From Opitutaceae bacterium (lineage in GTDB: Bacteria > Verrucomicrobiota > Verrucomicrobiia > Opitutales > Opitutaceae): a stretch of 59,608 nt of DNA. The notes below the pieces were generated by a model. It had not been told where the DNA came from, did not search any database, and saw nothing but the letters and a program-made list of their open reading frames with translations. The stretch spans positions 1 to 59,608 of the forward strand of contig JANYCF010000125.1 in the NCBI GenBank assembly GCA_025360455.1, written 5' to 3'. Below, piece after piece: positions 25,279 through 33,596 of this stretch (position 1 is the first letter of the stretch; every line of letters starts with the position of its first letter). The translations under genes were made by a program, and so were the position numbers.

Positions 25279-25785
25279 ATGACCAAGCGAGCCGCCGTTT
25301 TTCCATTGGCCGGATCGCTGACTCCAGCCAAGGTGTCGTCTTCTCCTCCCATGCCTCGCCACCGCCCCACCCTTGCCCGCTTTAGCGTTTCTTTGCCTTC
25401 CGATCTGCTCGACGAACTCGACGATATGGTGGTGCAACGGAAATTACCCAACCGCTCCCACGCCATTGCCGAGATGGCCCGGGAGCAATTGACCGAGCAT
25501 GCCCGCGAACTTGGCGCCAAGAGCATGGCCGGCACGATCAGTCTCGTGTACGACTACCGGAAACGGAATCTCCAGCGGAAACTCGCCGATATTCAGCACG
25601 AGAATTATCTCATGGTGGTCACTTCGACCCACGTGCATCTTGAGCATAATCACTATCTGGAAGTTCTCCTCGTGCAGGGTCCCGCCCGGGATTTGCGCCG
25701 TCTCGCCGATACGCTCGCCGCCTGCAAAGGCGTGAAGCAGGCCAAACTCAGCCTCACCGCCACGGCCATGCCGCCGTTACTCTGA
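25279..25785 (+). CDS. NikR-like ribbon-helix-helix regulator
   Basis: A NikR homologue of 168 residues, or 144 if it starts at 25351 (MPRHRP), which has the CCTCCC-ATG context common here. The DNA-binding part is LARFSVSLPSDLLDELDDMV; the ligand domain aligns with E. coli NikR as IQHENYLMVVTSTHVHLEHN then HYLEV. His76, His87 and His89 of the nickel site are kept, but Cys95 is Tyr, with a His just before it. It therefore may bind nickel differently or sense something else. It sits between transporter and catabolic genes and is the obvious candidate to bind the CGTAACA repeats. Confidence 0.82.
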   Translation: MTKRAAVFPLAGSLTPAKVSSSPPMPRHRPTLARFSVSLPSDLLDELDDMVVQRKLPNRSHAIAEMAREQLTEHARELGAKSMAGTISLVYDYRKRNLQRKLADIQHENYLMVVTSTHVHLEHNHYLEVLLVQGPARDLRRLADTLAACKGVKQAKLSLTATAMPPLL

Positions 25786-25842
25786 ACGCAAACCATGCCT
25801 TCGAAATCAAAGTCAGTTGGCTATGTGCCTTTGCCGAAAGGG

Positions 25843-25912
25843 GGAACCCGGCCTCCGGACGGGTTTGCGCGAATTTCACCAGAGCAACCCGTCCGGAGGC
25901 CGGGTTGCTCCC
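25843..25912. repeat. Palindromic repeat, family K (AACCCGGCCTCCGGACGGG)
   Basis: Arms GAACCCGGCCTCCGGACGGG and CCCGTCCGGAGGCCGGGTTG enclose about 20 bases. With 18 or more paired bases it would form a very stable hairpin behind the NikR-like gene and before the next promoter region. Confidence 0.75.
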
Positions 25913-25962
25913 TGGGCGACTAAAACCATGCGATGAAAAAACGGTCGCACCTCAGCACTTGA

Positions 25963-25990
25963 CGTAACACGAAATTACACAAACGTAACA
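25963..25990 (+). promoter_or_regulatory. CGTAACA-N14-CGTAACA direct repeat before cgdA-like gene
   Basis: CGTAACA occurs at 25963-25969 and 25984-25990 with a 21-base pitch, just as at 22182-22209. The second unit ends six bases before the ATG at 25997. A GTAA-N7-TTAC dyad (25964-25978) overlaps the first unit. Overlap with the start region suits a repressor. Confidence 0.6.
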
Positions 25991-25996
25991 CCATTT

Positions 25997-26740
25997 ATGG
26001 ACCTCGTCATCAACCACGCGCCGGCTGCCGCGCTCTTCACCAAGACCCTCACTCATTCCGGGATGTGGTCGGGCGTGATCTCCCGCGGCAAGACGCTCCG
26101 TCTCACCGCCTTCGAAGCCGGCGCCAATGTCGGCTTGCTGCTCTATAATGCCGACGTGCCGAGCGAGCGTTACAACCTGCCCGATACGCTCAAGGGCCAG
26201 CATATTTTTTATCTCCGCCATCCGTATTGTCTGCACTCCGACATGGGCCGCGTGCTCGCGTCGATCACCGCCGACACCGTGGGCTGGCACGACACCGTGT
26301 GCGGTGCGTCAGACGCCAAACTCGTCACCACGAAGTATGGTGAGAAAAATTATCAAACCGCGCGGAACGATTACCACCGCAACGGCCGCGATGCCTTTCT
26401 CATCGAGCTGACCAAGTGGGGCCTCGGTCAACGCGACCTCGTGCCGAATCTGAATCTCTTCAGCAAAGTCGTATCGGATGATGCCGGCTGTCTGACGTTT
26501 GTTCCCGGCAATGCGAAAGCCGGCGATTACATCGAGCTGCGTTTCGAAATGAACACACTCATCGTGCTCAACACCTGCCAGCACCCGCTCGATCCCGATC
26601 CGCAGTATCATCCCCGTGATGTGCGCTTGGAAGTGTTCCGGACCCAGCCACCCGCCGCCGACGATGTCTGCCGCCGTTCCCGTCCGGAAAACGAACGCGC
26701 CTTTATCAACACGGAAAATTACCACGCACTCAGAGGGTAG
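25997..26740 (+). CDS. DUF1989 urea-carboxylase-associated protein UAAP1 (carboxyguanidine deiminase subunit)
   Basis: A 247-residue DUF1989 protein that matches the UAAP1 type: [60 protein letters not shown] and [16 protein letters not shown]1 and UAAP2 proteins form the CgdAB carboxyguanidine deiminase, which turns carboxyguanidine made by guanidine carboxylase into allophanate. Its partner follows at 26902. The TAG stop lies inside the left arm of a palindromic repeat (GGTAGGGCGG), so the element supplies the gene end. Confidence 0.85.
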   Translation: MDLVINHAPAAALFTKTLTHSGMWSGVISRGKTLRLTAFEAGANVGLLLYNADVPSERYNLPDTLKGQHIFYLRHPYCLHSDMGRVLASITADTVGWHDTVCGASDAKLVTTKYGEKNYQTARNDYHRNGRDAFLIELTKWGLGQRDLVPNLNLFSKVVSDDAGCLTFVPGNAKAGDYIELRFEMNTLIVLNTCQHPLDPDPQYHPRDVRLEVFRTQPPAADDVCRRSRPENERAFINTENYHALRG

Positions 26741-26818
26741 GGCGGAGTATCCCTAATCCGCCGCGATTTACTCTTCCCTCCTGCTCAACTCGGCGCGTTA
26801 AGGATAACGCGCCCTACC
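26736..26818. repeat. Palindromic repeat, family L (GGTAGGGCG...CGCCCTACC)
   Basis: Arms begin GGTAGGGCGGAGTATCCCTA and end TTAAGGATAACGCGCCCTAC C. The left arm contains the stop codon of the cgdA-like gene. It occupies the spacer between the two DUF1989 genes. Confidence 0.65.
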
Positions 26819-26858
26819 AAAAATCTTCCAGTCCTTCGTTCGCCGTTTCGACCTCTGG

Positions 26859-26895
26859 CTCTCAGCTCTCAACTCTAATCTCTCAACTTTCAGCT
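26859..26895 (+). repeat. C/T-rich short-period leader repeat
   Basis: CTCTCAGCTCTCAACTCTAA and CTCTCAACTTTCAGCTC are approximate seven-base units ending seven bases before the ATG at 26902. Relatives lie before the genes at 2479 and 17944. Confidence 0.45.
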
Positions 26896-26901
26896 CCCTC
26901 C

Positions 26902-27558
26902 ATGACCACCAGTTCACTTTCTCCCACTGCTGCGATCTATCGTCACGTCATTCCCGCCGGCGATCCTTGGACCTACGAAATCAAACGCGGTCAAACCCTC
27001 CGTATCGTTGACGTGGAAGGCAACCAAGCCGCCGACACACTCTTCTACGACTCCCGCGATCCGTCCAACCGCTACAGTGCCTCCGATACGATTCAACGTC
27101 AGGCCGCTCTCTACCTCAGCACCGGCACGCGACTCATTTCCAATATGGGCGATGAACTCCTTACGATCGTGGCCGATACCTGCGGTCGCCACGATACCCT
27201 CGGTGGCGCTTGTTCGCGCGAGAGCAATACCATGCGTTACGCTCTCGACAAGGAATACATGCACGCCTGCCGCGACAGCTTCATCTGTGGCGTGCACGCG
27301 TGGCGCCCTGAGCTCGGGAAGCGCGACATCACCTGCAATATTAACTTCTTCATGAACGTGCCCGTCACTCCTGACGGACGCCTGACTTTCGCCGATGGCG
27401 TTTCCGCGCCCGGCTACTACGTCGAGCTCCGCGCCGAGCGCGACGTGGTCTGCGTCCTTTCGAACTGCCCCCAACTCAACAACCCCTGCAACGCATATAA
27501 CCCCACCCCAATCGAGGTTCTGATCTGGGAAACGGGCGCGGCGGTAGTTGGGAATTAG
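26902..27558 (+). CDS. DUF1989 urea-carboxylase-associated protein UAAP2 (carboxyguanidine deiminase subunit)
   Basis: A 218-residue DUF1989 protein of the UAAP2 type: [57 protein letters not shown], and the closing [20 protein letters not shown]. Together with UAAP1 it should deiminate carboxyguanidine to allophanate. The last codons and TAG stop (AVVGN) are read from a GGTAGTTGGGAATTAG repeat arm, which recurs at the end of the carboxylase gene. The carboxylase gene follows after a reverse-oriented four-helix-bundle gene. Confidence 0.85.
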   Translation: MTTSSLSPTAAIYRHVIPAGDPWTYEIKRGQTLRIVDVEGNQAADTLFYDSRDPSNRYSASDTIQRQAALYLSTGTRLISNMGDELLTIVADTCGRHDTLGGACSRESNTMRYALDKEYMHACRDSFICGVHAWRPELGKRDITCNINFFMNVPVTPDGRLTFADGVSAPGYYVELRAERDVVCVLSNCPQLNNPCNAYNPTPIEVLIWETGAAVVGN

Positions 27559-28013
27559 TATTTGGCCTTTAGTGAAACCATTACTTCGCATGTGTGCCCA
27601 ACGATCTCAGATAAGCATTCAAAGCCGGAAGCAGCTCTTTCAACACCCGTTGGAGCGGCGCTTTTTGTCCTCGGATGAGCAACTGACGTTTATCCGCACG
27701 GCGCAGAAAGTGTCGCACTTCATAGAGCGAACCTCGGGCGATGCGAATGAATCGTTGATGATCCACTGGCGAAGCACGTCCGTAGCCTTCGGCGATATTG
27801 GCGCCAACACTATCTGCCGCCCGCACGAGTTGATGTCCCACTGTGTTCTTGGGAAATTGCTCCCAGATCACCACGACGTTCCACACGAGATCGGCCAATT
27901 CCTCGGCCATCGCATAAACTCTCAGGTCATCCAGCGCGAATTTTGCCATAGATTCTCGGATATAACCCCCGCAAAGGTTTAGCGACCAATTACCAATTTC
28001 TAACTACTAATTT
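27543..28013. mobile_element. Palindromic repeat, family N, with a gene between its arms
   Basis: The left arm (27543-27565, GGTAGTTGGGAATTAGTATT) and the right arm (27986-28013, CCAATTACCAATTTCTAACT and on) are imperfect inverted repeats over about 22 bases. A solo copy lies at 31686-31769. Here the arms enclose one gene (27581-27949, minus strand). The unit may be a small mobile or passenger-carrying element; no transposase is seen. Confidence 0.45.
27581..27949 (-). CDS. Four-helix-bundle protein (23S rRNA intervening-sequence type)
   Basis: A 122-residue member of the TIGR02436 four-helix-bundle family: FALDDLRVYAMAEELADLVW, then HQLVRAADSVGANIAEGYGR, the family's best-known motif, and RIARGSLYEVRHFLRRA. 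Such proteins are encoded in 23S rRNA insertions and next to short repeats; a relative (Avd) serves in diversity-generating retroelements. Here it runs against the surrounding cluster, between the UAAP2 and carboxylase genes, and lies between inverted-repeat arms. It has no evident link to guanidine use. Confidence 0.88.
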   Translation of the reverse strand: MAKFALDDLRVYAMAEELADLVWNVVVIWEQFPKNTVGHQLVRAADSVGANIAEGYGRASPVDHQRFIRIARGSLYEVRHFLRRADKRQLLIRGQKAPLQRVLKELLPALNAYLRSLGTHAK

Positions 28014-28026
28014 CTGCTGCCCTCCC

Positions 28027-31000
28027 ATGTTCACCAAAGTCCTCATTGCTAATCGCGGCGCCATTGCCTGCCGCGTCATCCGCACTCTTCGCAAGATGGG
28101 CGTGAAGTCCGTCGCCGTTTACTCGGACGCCGACAAACACTCGCTCCACGTTCAGCAGGCCGACGAAGCCATTCACATCGGCGCCGCTCCGGCAGCGCAG
28201 AGCTATCTCGACGGCGATAAGATCATCGCCGTCGCGAAATCAGTCGGCGCACAAGCGATCCATCCTGGTTATGGTTTTCTCTCGGAAAACCCAGGCTTCT
28301 CCGATGCGTGTGCTGCAGCCGGCGTCGTCTTCATCGGCCCCACCGGCGATCAAATGCGGATGTTTGGATTGAAGCACGCGGCTCGCGCCATTGCCCAGCA
28401 GCACAATGTTCCGTTGCTCCCCGGTTCGGAGTTGCTCCGCGACGAAGAGCACGCCCGCACCGAAGCCGCGCGCATCGGCTATCCGGTGATGTTGAAGAGC
28501 ACCGCCGGTGGCGGTGGCATCGGGATGTCCCTCATCCGCAAACCAACCGAACTCTCCGCTGCCTTCGCGGCCGTCGGCCGTCTCGCCAAAAACAATTTTA
28601 AAGAAGGTGGCATTTTCCTCGAGAAATTCGTCGAACACGCCCGCCACGTCGAGGTGCAGATCTTCGGCGATGGCAAAGGCCACGTCGTTTCCGTGGGCGA
28701 GCGCGATTGCTCGGTCCAGCGCCGCAATCAAAAAGTCATCGAAGAAACCCCCGCGCCCGGCCTTACCGCCGCGCAGCGCACCCGTCTTCTCGAAACGGCC
28801 GCTCGTCTCGGCGTTGCCGCTGGTTACCAAAATGCCGGCACCGTCGAATACGTTTACGACAACGCCACCGGAGAATTTTATTTCCTCGAGGTGAACACCC
28901 GTCTCCAGGTGGAGCACGGTGTCACGGAGGAAGTCACCGGCGTCGATCTCGTCGAATGGATGCTGCTCGCCGCTGCGGGCGAGCTCGATCTCTCGAATTG
29001 GAAACCGACGACCCAAGGTGCGTCTATTCAGGTGCGCGTTTATGCGGAAGATCCGGGTCGGAATTTCCAGCCCGCCGCCGGCACCCTCACCGATGTGCAC
29101 TTCGCCACCTCGGCCCGCATCGAAACGTGGATCGAGCGCGGTACGGAAGTCTCGGCGTTCTACGATCCGCTCCTCGCCAAGATCATCGTGAAAGGTGAAA
29201 ACCGCGCCGAGGCCTTGCATCGGCTCGACGTCGCGCTCGCGGACACGCGCCTGCACGGCCTCGAAACCAATTTGGATTATCTCCGTCAGATCGCTGCATC
29301 CGTCGGTTTCCGCTCGGGCGGTGTGACCACGAAATTTCTCAGCACGCTCCCCTACGCTGCATCGACCCTTGATGTACTCGAGGGCGGCACGCAGTCTACG
29401 GTGCAGGACTATCCCGGTCGGCTCGGCTATTGGGACGTGGGCGTACCGCCATCCGGCCCGATGGATGGACGTTCCTTTCGGCTCGCCAATCGGCTCGTCG
29501 GAAATCCCGACACCGCTGCCGGTCTCGAACTCACGGTCCAAGGTCCGTCGCTCCGTTTCAACACGGCGGCGATCATCGCGCTTACCGGAGCCAACATGCC
29601 CGCGACGCTTGATCACAAGCCCGTCGCCTACCATCGTTCCCTGCGCGTCAAAGCCGGACAAACACTTCGCATCGGAGCCATCGAAGGAGCAGGCCTGCGC
29701 ACCTACCTCGCGATCCGCCACGGCTTTGATGTGCCGGATTATCTCGGCAGCAAAGCCACATTCACTCTCGGACTTTTCGGTGGACACTCCGGTCGCGCCT
29801 TGCGTCCCGGCGATGTCCTTCGCGTCCATCGCGCCACGCCTGCCGGCGTGACGGACGCAGCTCCATTGCTCCGTGCGCCCGCGAGCGTTCAGCCTGTCCT
29901 CACGCGCGAATGGGAAATCGGCGTGCTCTACGGTCCGCATGGCGCGCCGGATTTTTTCACCGAGGAAGATATCGGCATCCTTTTCACCACGGCCTACGAA
30001 GTCCATTATAACTCCGCGCGTACGGGCGTTCGTCTGATCGGCCCGAAGCCGCAATGGGCGCGACGCGACGGCGGTGAGGCCGGCCTGCATCCGTCGAACA
30101 TTCATGACAACGCGTATGCGATCGGCGCGATTGATTTCACCGGCGACATGCCGATCATCCTCGGCCCCGACGGCCCGAGCTGCGGTGGTTTCGTTTGCCC
30201 CGCTACAATCGTGCAAGGCGAACTTTGGAAAATGGGCCAGCTGAAGCCCGGCGATAAAGTGCGGTTCCGCGCGTTGACGGCGGAATACGCGCGGATTCTG
30301 GCCACCGCACAGGATGCAGAGATTGAGTCGTTGGTGCCGATGAAGAAGCGCGGGGTAGGGCGAACCGTCCCGGTGAGCCGCGGTTCGGCGGGGACGCCTC
30401 ACCCTACCTTCCAACCCCCCGAACCCGCGATCCTCCACTCCATCCCTGAGCGTCCCGACGCCCCCGCCGTCTGCTACCGCCGCGCCGGCGACTCCTACCT
30501 GCTCGTCGAATACGGCCCACTGATGCTCGACATCGCGCTCCGCATGCGCGTCCATGCGTTGCAGACTTGGTTGGAGCGCCACCACATTCCGGGACTTATC
30601 GATCTTACTCCCGGTATCCGTTCGCTGCAGTTGCACTTTGATTATCGCGCGCTGCCACTCGAGCGCTTGATGGAAATTCTCCTTCGTGCCGAAGCCGAAC
30701 TACCGTCGGTTGACAGCATTGAAGTCCCTTCGCGCATCGTCCATTTACCACTGTCGTGGGAGGATGAATCCACGCTCCTCGCGATCCGCAAATATATGCA
30801 GATCGTCCGCAAGGATGCGCCGTGGTGCCCGAGCAACATCGAGTTCATTCGCCGTATCAACGGTCTCGAAAACGTGGCCGAGGTGCATCGCATCGCCTTC
30901 GAGGCGAGTTACCTCGTGCTCGCGCTCGGCGATGTTTATCTCGGCGCACCGGTGGCCACTCCCGTTGATCCGCGTCATCGTCTTGTTACGACTAAATATA

Positions 31001-31698
31001 ATCCCGCCCGCACGTGGACGCCGGAAAACGCCGTCGGCATCGGCGGCGCCTATCTTTGCGTGTACGGCATGGAAGGTCCGGGCGGTTACCAGTTCATCGG
31101 ACGCACTTGCCAGATGTGGAATCGCTACAAGCAAACCGTCGAGTTCTCCGATGGCAAACCGTGGCTGCTCCGGTTCTTCGATCAGATCCGTTTCTATCCG
31201 GTCTCGAATGCCGAGCTGACGAAATTCCGCGAAGATTTCCCGCAAGGCAAAGTGCAGTTGAAGATCGAGGAAACCACGTTCCGTCTGCACGACTACCAGA
31301 AGTTCCTCGAAACCCACGATGCCACCATTACGGCGTTCAAAACGAATCAGCAAAATTCCTTCGAGGCCGAGCGCAAACGCTGGGAAGAGAGCGGTCAGCT
31401 TAACTTCTCGGCCGAGTCCGAATCTGCGGCCGCCGTGGACGAGCAAGCGATCCCGGCCGGGTGTATTGCCGTGTCGACCCACATTCCGGGCAACATCTGG
31501 AAAATCCTCGTCGCGCCCGGCAGGGAGGTGAAGGAAGGCGATCCGCTCGTGATTCTCGAATCCATGAAGATGGAAGTGACGATTGGGGCCAGCCGCGCCG
31601 GTAAGGTGCGCGAAGTCCGCTGCGTCGAAGGCCGCCCGGTGAATGCCGGTGAAACGCTGGTGGTGCTCGAAGCAGGGACGGAGGGAATTGGTAGTTAG
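28027..31698 (+). CDS. Urea/guanidine carboxylase (urea amidolyase-type, biotin-dependent)
   Basis: A 1223-residue enzyme. Residues 1-450 are a biotin carboxylase (LKSTAGGGGIGMS, FLEVNTRLQVEHGVTEEVTG); about 455-760 and 800-1050 are the two carboxyltransferase halves of KipA/KipI type (STVQDYPGRLGYWDVGVPPS, then LTPGIRSLQLHFD); the C-terminus carries the biotin site ILESMKMEVTI. The enzyme carboxylates guanidine or urea with ATP and bicarbonate. With both UAAP genes present, guanidine is the likelier substrate. A palindromic repeat at 30354-30408 is read through in frame and forms the linker GVGRTVPVSRGSAGTPHPT between the halves. The C-terminus and stop come from another repeat. Confidence 0.92.
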   Translation: MFTKVLIANRGAIACRVIRTLRKMGVKSVAVYSDADKHSLHVQQADEAIHIGAAPAAQSYLDGDKIIAVAKSVGAQAIHPGYGFLSENPGFSDACAAAGVVFIGPTGDQMRMFGLKHAARAIAQQHNVPLLPGSELLRDEEHARTEAARIGYPVMLKSTAGGGGIGMSLIRKPTELSAAFAAVGRLAKNNFKEGGIFLEKFVEHARHVEVQIFGDGKGHVVSVGERDCSVQRRNQKVIEETPAPGLTAAQRTRLLETAARLGVAAGYQNAGTVEYVYDNATGEFYFLEVNTRLQVEHGVTEEVTGVDLVEWMLLAAAGELDLSNWKPTTQGASIQVRVYAEDPGRNFQPAAGTLTDVHFATSARIETWIERGTEVSAFYDPLLAKIIVKGENRAEALHRLDVALADTRLHGLETNLDYLRQIAASVGFRSGGVTTKFLSTLPYAASTLDVLEGGTQSTVQDYPGRLGYWDVGVPPSGPMDGRSFRLANRLVGNPDTAAGLELTVQGPSLRFNTAAIIALTGANMPATLDHKPVAYHRSLRVKAGQTLRIGAIEGAGLRTYLAIRHGFDVPDYLGSKATFTLGLFGGHSGRALRPGDVLRVHRATPAGVTDAAPLLRAPASVQPVLTREWEIGVLYGPHGAPDFFTEEDIGILFTTAYEVHYNSARTGVRLIGPKPQWARRDGGEAGLHPSNIHDNAYAIGAIDFTGDMPIILGPDGPSCGGFVCPATIVQGELWKMGQLKPGDKVRFRALTAEYARILATAQDAEIESLVPMKKRGVGRTVPVSRGSAGTPHPTFQPPEPAILHSIPERPDAPAVCYRRAGDSYLLVEYGPLMLDIALRMRVHALQTWLERHHIPGLIDLTPGIRSLQLHFDYRALPLERLMEILLRAEAELPSVDSIEVPSRIVHLPLSWEDESTLLAIRKYMQIVRKDAPWCPSNIEFIRRINGLENVAEVHRIAFEASYLVLALGDVYLGAPVATPVDPRHRLVTTKYNPARTWTPENAVGIGGAYLCVYGMEGPGGYQFIGRTCQMWNRYKQTVEFSDGKPWLLRFFDQIRFYPVSNAELTKFREDFPQGKVQLKIEETTFRLHDYQKFLETHDATITAFKTNQQNSFEAERKRWEESGQLNFSAESESAAAVDEQAIPAGCIAVSTHIPGNIWKILVAPGREVKEGDPLVILESMKMEVTIGASRAGKVREVRCVEGRPVNAGETLVVLEAGTEGIGS
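30354..30408. repeat. Palindromic repeat, family A, inside the carboxylase gene
   Basis: The 55-base element starts GGTAGGGCGAACCGTCCCGG and ends GGGACGCCTCACCCTACC. Its reverse complement aligns closely with the intergenic copy at 57279-57342. It is translated without a stop and encodes a Gly/Ser/Pro-rich linker between carboxyltransferase subdomains. Confidence 0.8.
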
Positions 31699-31769
31699 AA
31701 ATTGGGATTTTGACCCAGCACCTGCGACCAACCCCAAAGTACCGATTCCTAATTACCAACTACCAAATT
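31686..31769. repeat. Palindromic repeat, family N, solo copy
   Basis: Arms AATTGGTAGTTAGAAATTGG and CTAATTACCAACTACCAAAT pair imperfectly. The left arm supplies the last codons and stop of the carboxylase gene. It fills the spacer before the allophanate hydrolase gene. Confidence 0.6.
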
Positions 31770-31782
31770 CACGCTTCCCTTC

Positions 31783-33582
31783 ATGCCCTTCTCCCTCGAT
31801 CTCACTGCGCTTCGCGCCGCTTACGCTGCGGGTACACTCACCCCGACCGCGCTCATCGAAGAACTCTGTCGTCGCCTGGAGGCGCATGGCGATCCGGCGG
31901 TGTGGATTCATCGGTTGTCGCGTGCTGAGTTGCTCGCGCACGCGAAACGCATCGAGGCGCGAGGCCCGGCCGCTCAACCACTCTACGGCGTGCCTTTCGC
32001 GATTAAGGACAACATCGATCTGGCCGGTATTCCGACTACAGCGGCGTGTCCTGCGTTCGCTTATACTCCAACCGAGTCTGCCTTCGTCGTTCAACGTCTA
32101 CTCGACGCTGGAGCGATTCCTCTTGGGAAAACAAATCTCGATCAGTTTGCCACCGGGTTGGTCGGCGTGCGTTCACCCTACGGCGTGCCGCGTAATCCCT
32201 TTCATCCGGACATGATTCCCGGCGGCTCGAGCAGCGGTTCAGCCGTGGCAGTGGCGGCGGGGTTGGTGAGTTTTTCACTCGGCACCGATACGGCCGGCTC
32301 GGGTCGCGTGCCGGCATCGTTCAATAATATCGTCGGCCTCAAACCCACGAAAGGCGCTTTGAGTACACGAGGAGTCGTGCCGGCCTGTCGTTCGCTCGAT
32401 TGCGTGTCGGTCTTTGCGCTGACGGTGGAGGATGCCGCAGCGGTCACGGCCATTGCCGGTGGCTTTGATGCCAGCGATCCGTTTGCTCGTTTGGCTCCCG
32501 CTGGAGCGAGCGATTCGGTCGCGGCTTCAACCCGTTTTCGTTTCGGGGTGCCGGCGGCAAATCAACTTGAATGGTTTGGCGATGCCTTTTCTCCGCTCTT
32601 GTTTGCCGATGCGGTGCGTCGGTTGGAATCGCTCGGCGGCGTGCGGGTCGAAATCGATTTCTCCCCCTTTTGTGACGCGGCGCGGCTGCTCTATGAAGGA
32701 CCGTGGGTCGCCGAACGTTGGTCGGCCGTGCGGGATTTCCACGCGCAGCACGCCGACGCGATCTTTCCCGTTACGCGCAAAATCATCGAAGGCGGGGCGA
32801 AGCCGCTGGCCGTCGACGCCTTCGAAGCCGGCTACAAACTCGCCGCGCTCCGCCGTGCGGCGGATGCTACTTGGACAAAAGTCGAGACGCTCGTCCTGCC
32901 GACAGCGGCGACGATCTACACGCGCGCCCAAGTCGAGGCCGATCCGATCACCCTTAACTCTCGCCTCGGTACCTACACCAATTTCGCCAACTTGCTCGAC
33001 ACCGCCGCGCTTGCCGTCCCCACGGGTTTTCGTCCCGATGGGCTGCCTTTTGGCGTGACGCTCTTTGGTCCGGCTTGGAGTGACGCGCGACTCGCGGCGA
33101 TTGGGGGTGTGTTGCATCGGGCGACCTCGAGCAAAGCTGGAGCGACGGGTTTGGGGTTGTCCGCCGCGCCACTGGCGCCAGTGGCGAAGACTGACGAAAT
33201 AGCTCTCGCCGTCGTCGGCGCGCATTTGACCGGGGAACCGCTCAACGGTCAGCTCACTTCTCTCGGTGCCCGATTGCTGCACACCACGCACACGACGGAT
33301 GCGTACCGCTTGCATGCACTTGCGGGCACCGTTCCGCCGAAGCCCGGCTTGGTGCGAGGCGCACCGGGAACGGGTGCGATGATCGAAGTCGAAGTGTGGG
33401 CGCTCGCGCCCGCCGCATTTGGGACCTTTGTCGCCGCCATTCCTCCTCCGCTTGGCGTCGGTACGCTGAGCCTGGTCGATGGTACGTCGGTGAAGGGTTT
33501 CATTTGTGAACCTGCGGCCCTCGAAGGAGCTAAAGACATCACGAGCTTCGGCGGTTGGCGCGCCTATCGGCGCAGCCTGTAG
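31783..33582 (+). CDS. atzF: Allophanate hydrolase
   Basis: A 599-residue amidase-signature enzyme. The catalytic Lys lies in GVPFAIKDNIDLAG near residue 75, the cis-Ser in PGGSSSGSAVAVAAG, and the nucleophile Ser in GTDTAGSGRVPAS. Residues past about 450 are the extra C-terminal domain of full-length AtzF/DUR1 proteins (EVWALAPAAFGTFVAAIPPP, LGVGTLSLVDG). It hydrolyses allophanate to ammonia and carbon dioxide, ending the pathway of the preceding genes. The start follows CTTCCCTTC with no Shine-Dalgarno sequence. Confidence 0.93.
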   Translation: MPFSLDLTALRAAYAAGTLTPTALIEELCRRLEAHGDPAVWIHRLSRAELLAHAKRIEARGPAAQPLYGVPFAIKDNIDLAGIPTTAACPAFAYTPTESAFVVQRLLDAGAIPLGKTNLDQFATGLVGVRSPYGVPRNPFHPDMIPGGSSSGSAVAVAAGLVSFSLGTDTAGSGRVPASFNNIVGLKPTKGALSTRGVVPACRSLDCVSVFALTVEDAAAVTAIAGGFDASDPFARLAPAGASDSVAASTRFRFGVPAANQLEWFGDAFSPLLFADAVRRLESLGGVRVEIDFSPFCDAARLLYEGPWVAERWSAVRDFHAQHADAIFPVTRKIIEGGAKPLAVDAFEAGYKLAALRRAADATWTKVETLVLPTAATIYTRAQVEADPITLNSRLGTYTNFANLLDTAALAVPTGFRPDGLPFGVTLFGPAWSDARLAAIGGVLHRATSSKAGATGLGLSAAPLAPVAKTDEIALAVVGAHLTGEPLNGQLTSLGARLLHTTHTTDAYRLHALAGTVPPKPGLVRGAPGTGAMIEVEVWALAPAAFGTFVAAIPPPLGVGTLSLVDGTSVKGFICEPAALEGAKDITSFGGWRAYRRSL

Positions 33583-33596
33583 GAATTTTGCTGAGA

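Noticed and set aside
27581-27949. 23S rRNA insertion
   Set aside because: The four-helix-bundle gene belongs to that family, but no rRNA sequence flanks it here.
28240-30636. Open frame of 798 codons on the minus strand
   Set aside because: It is antisense to the carboxylase gene, whose domains are unmistakable.
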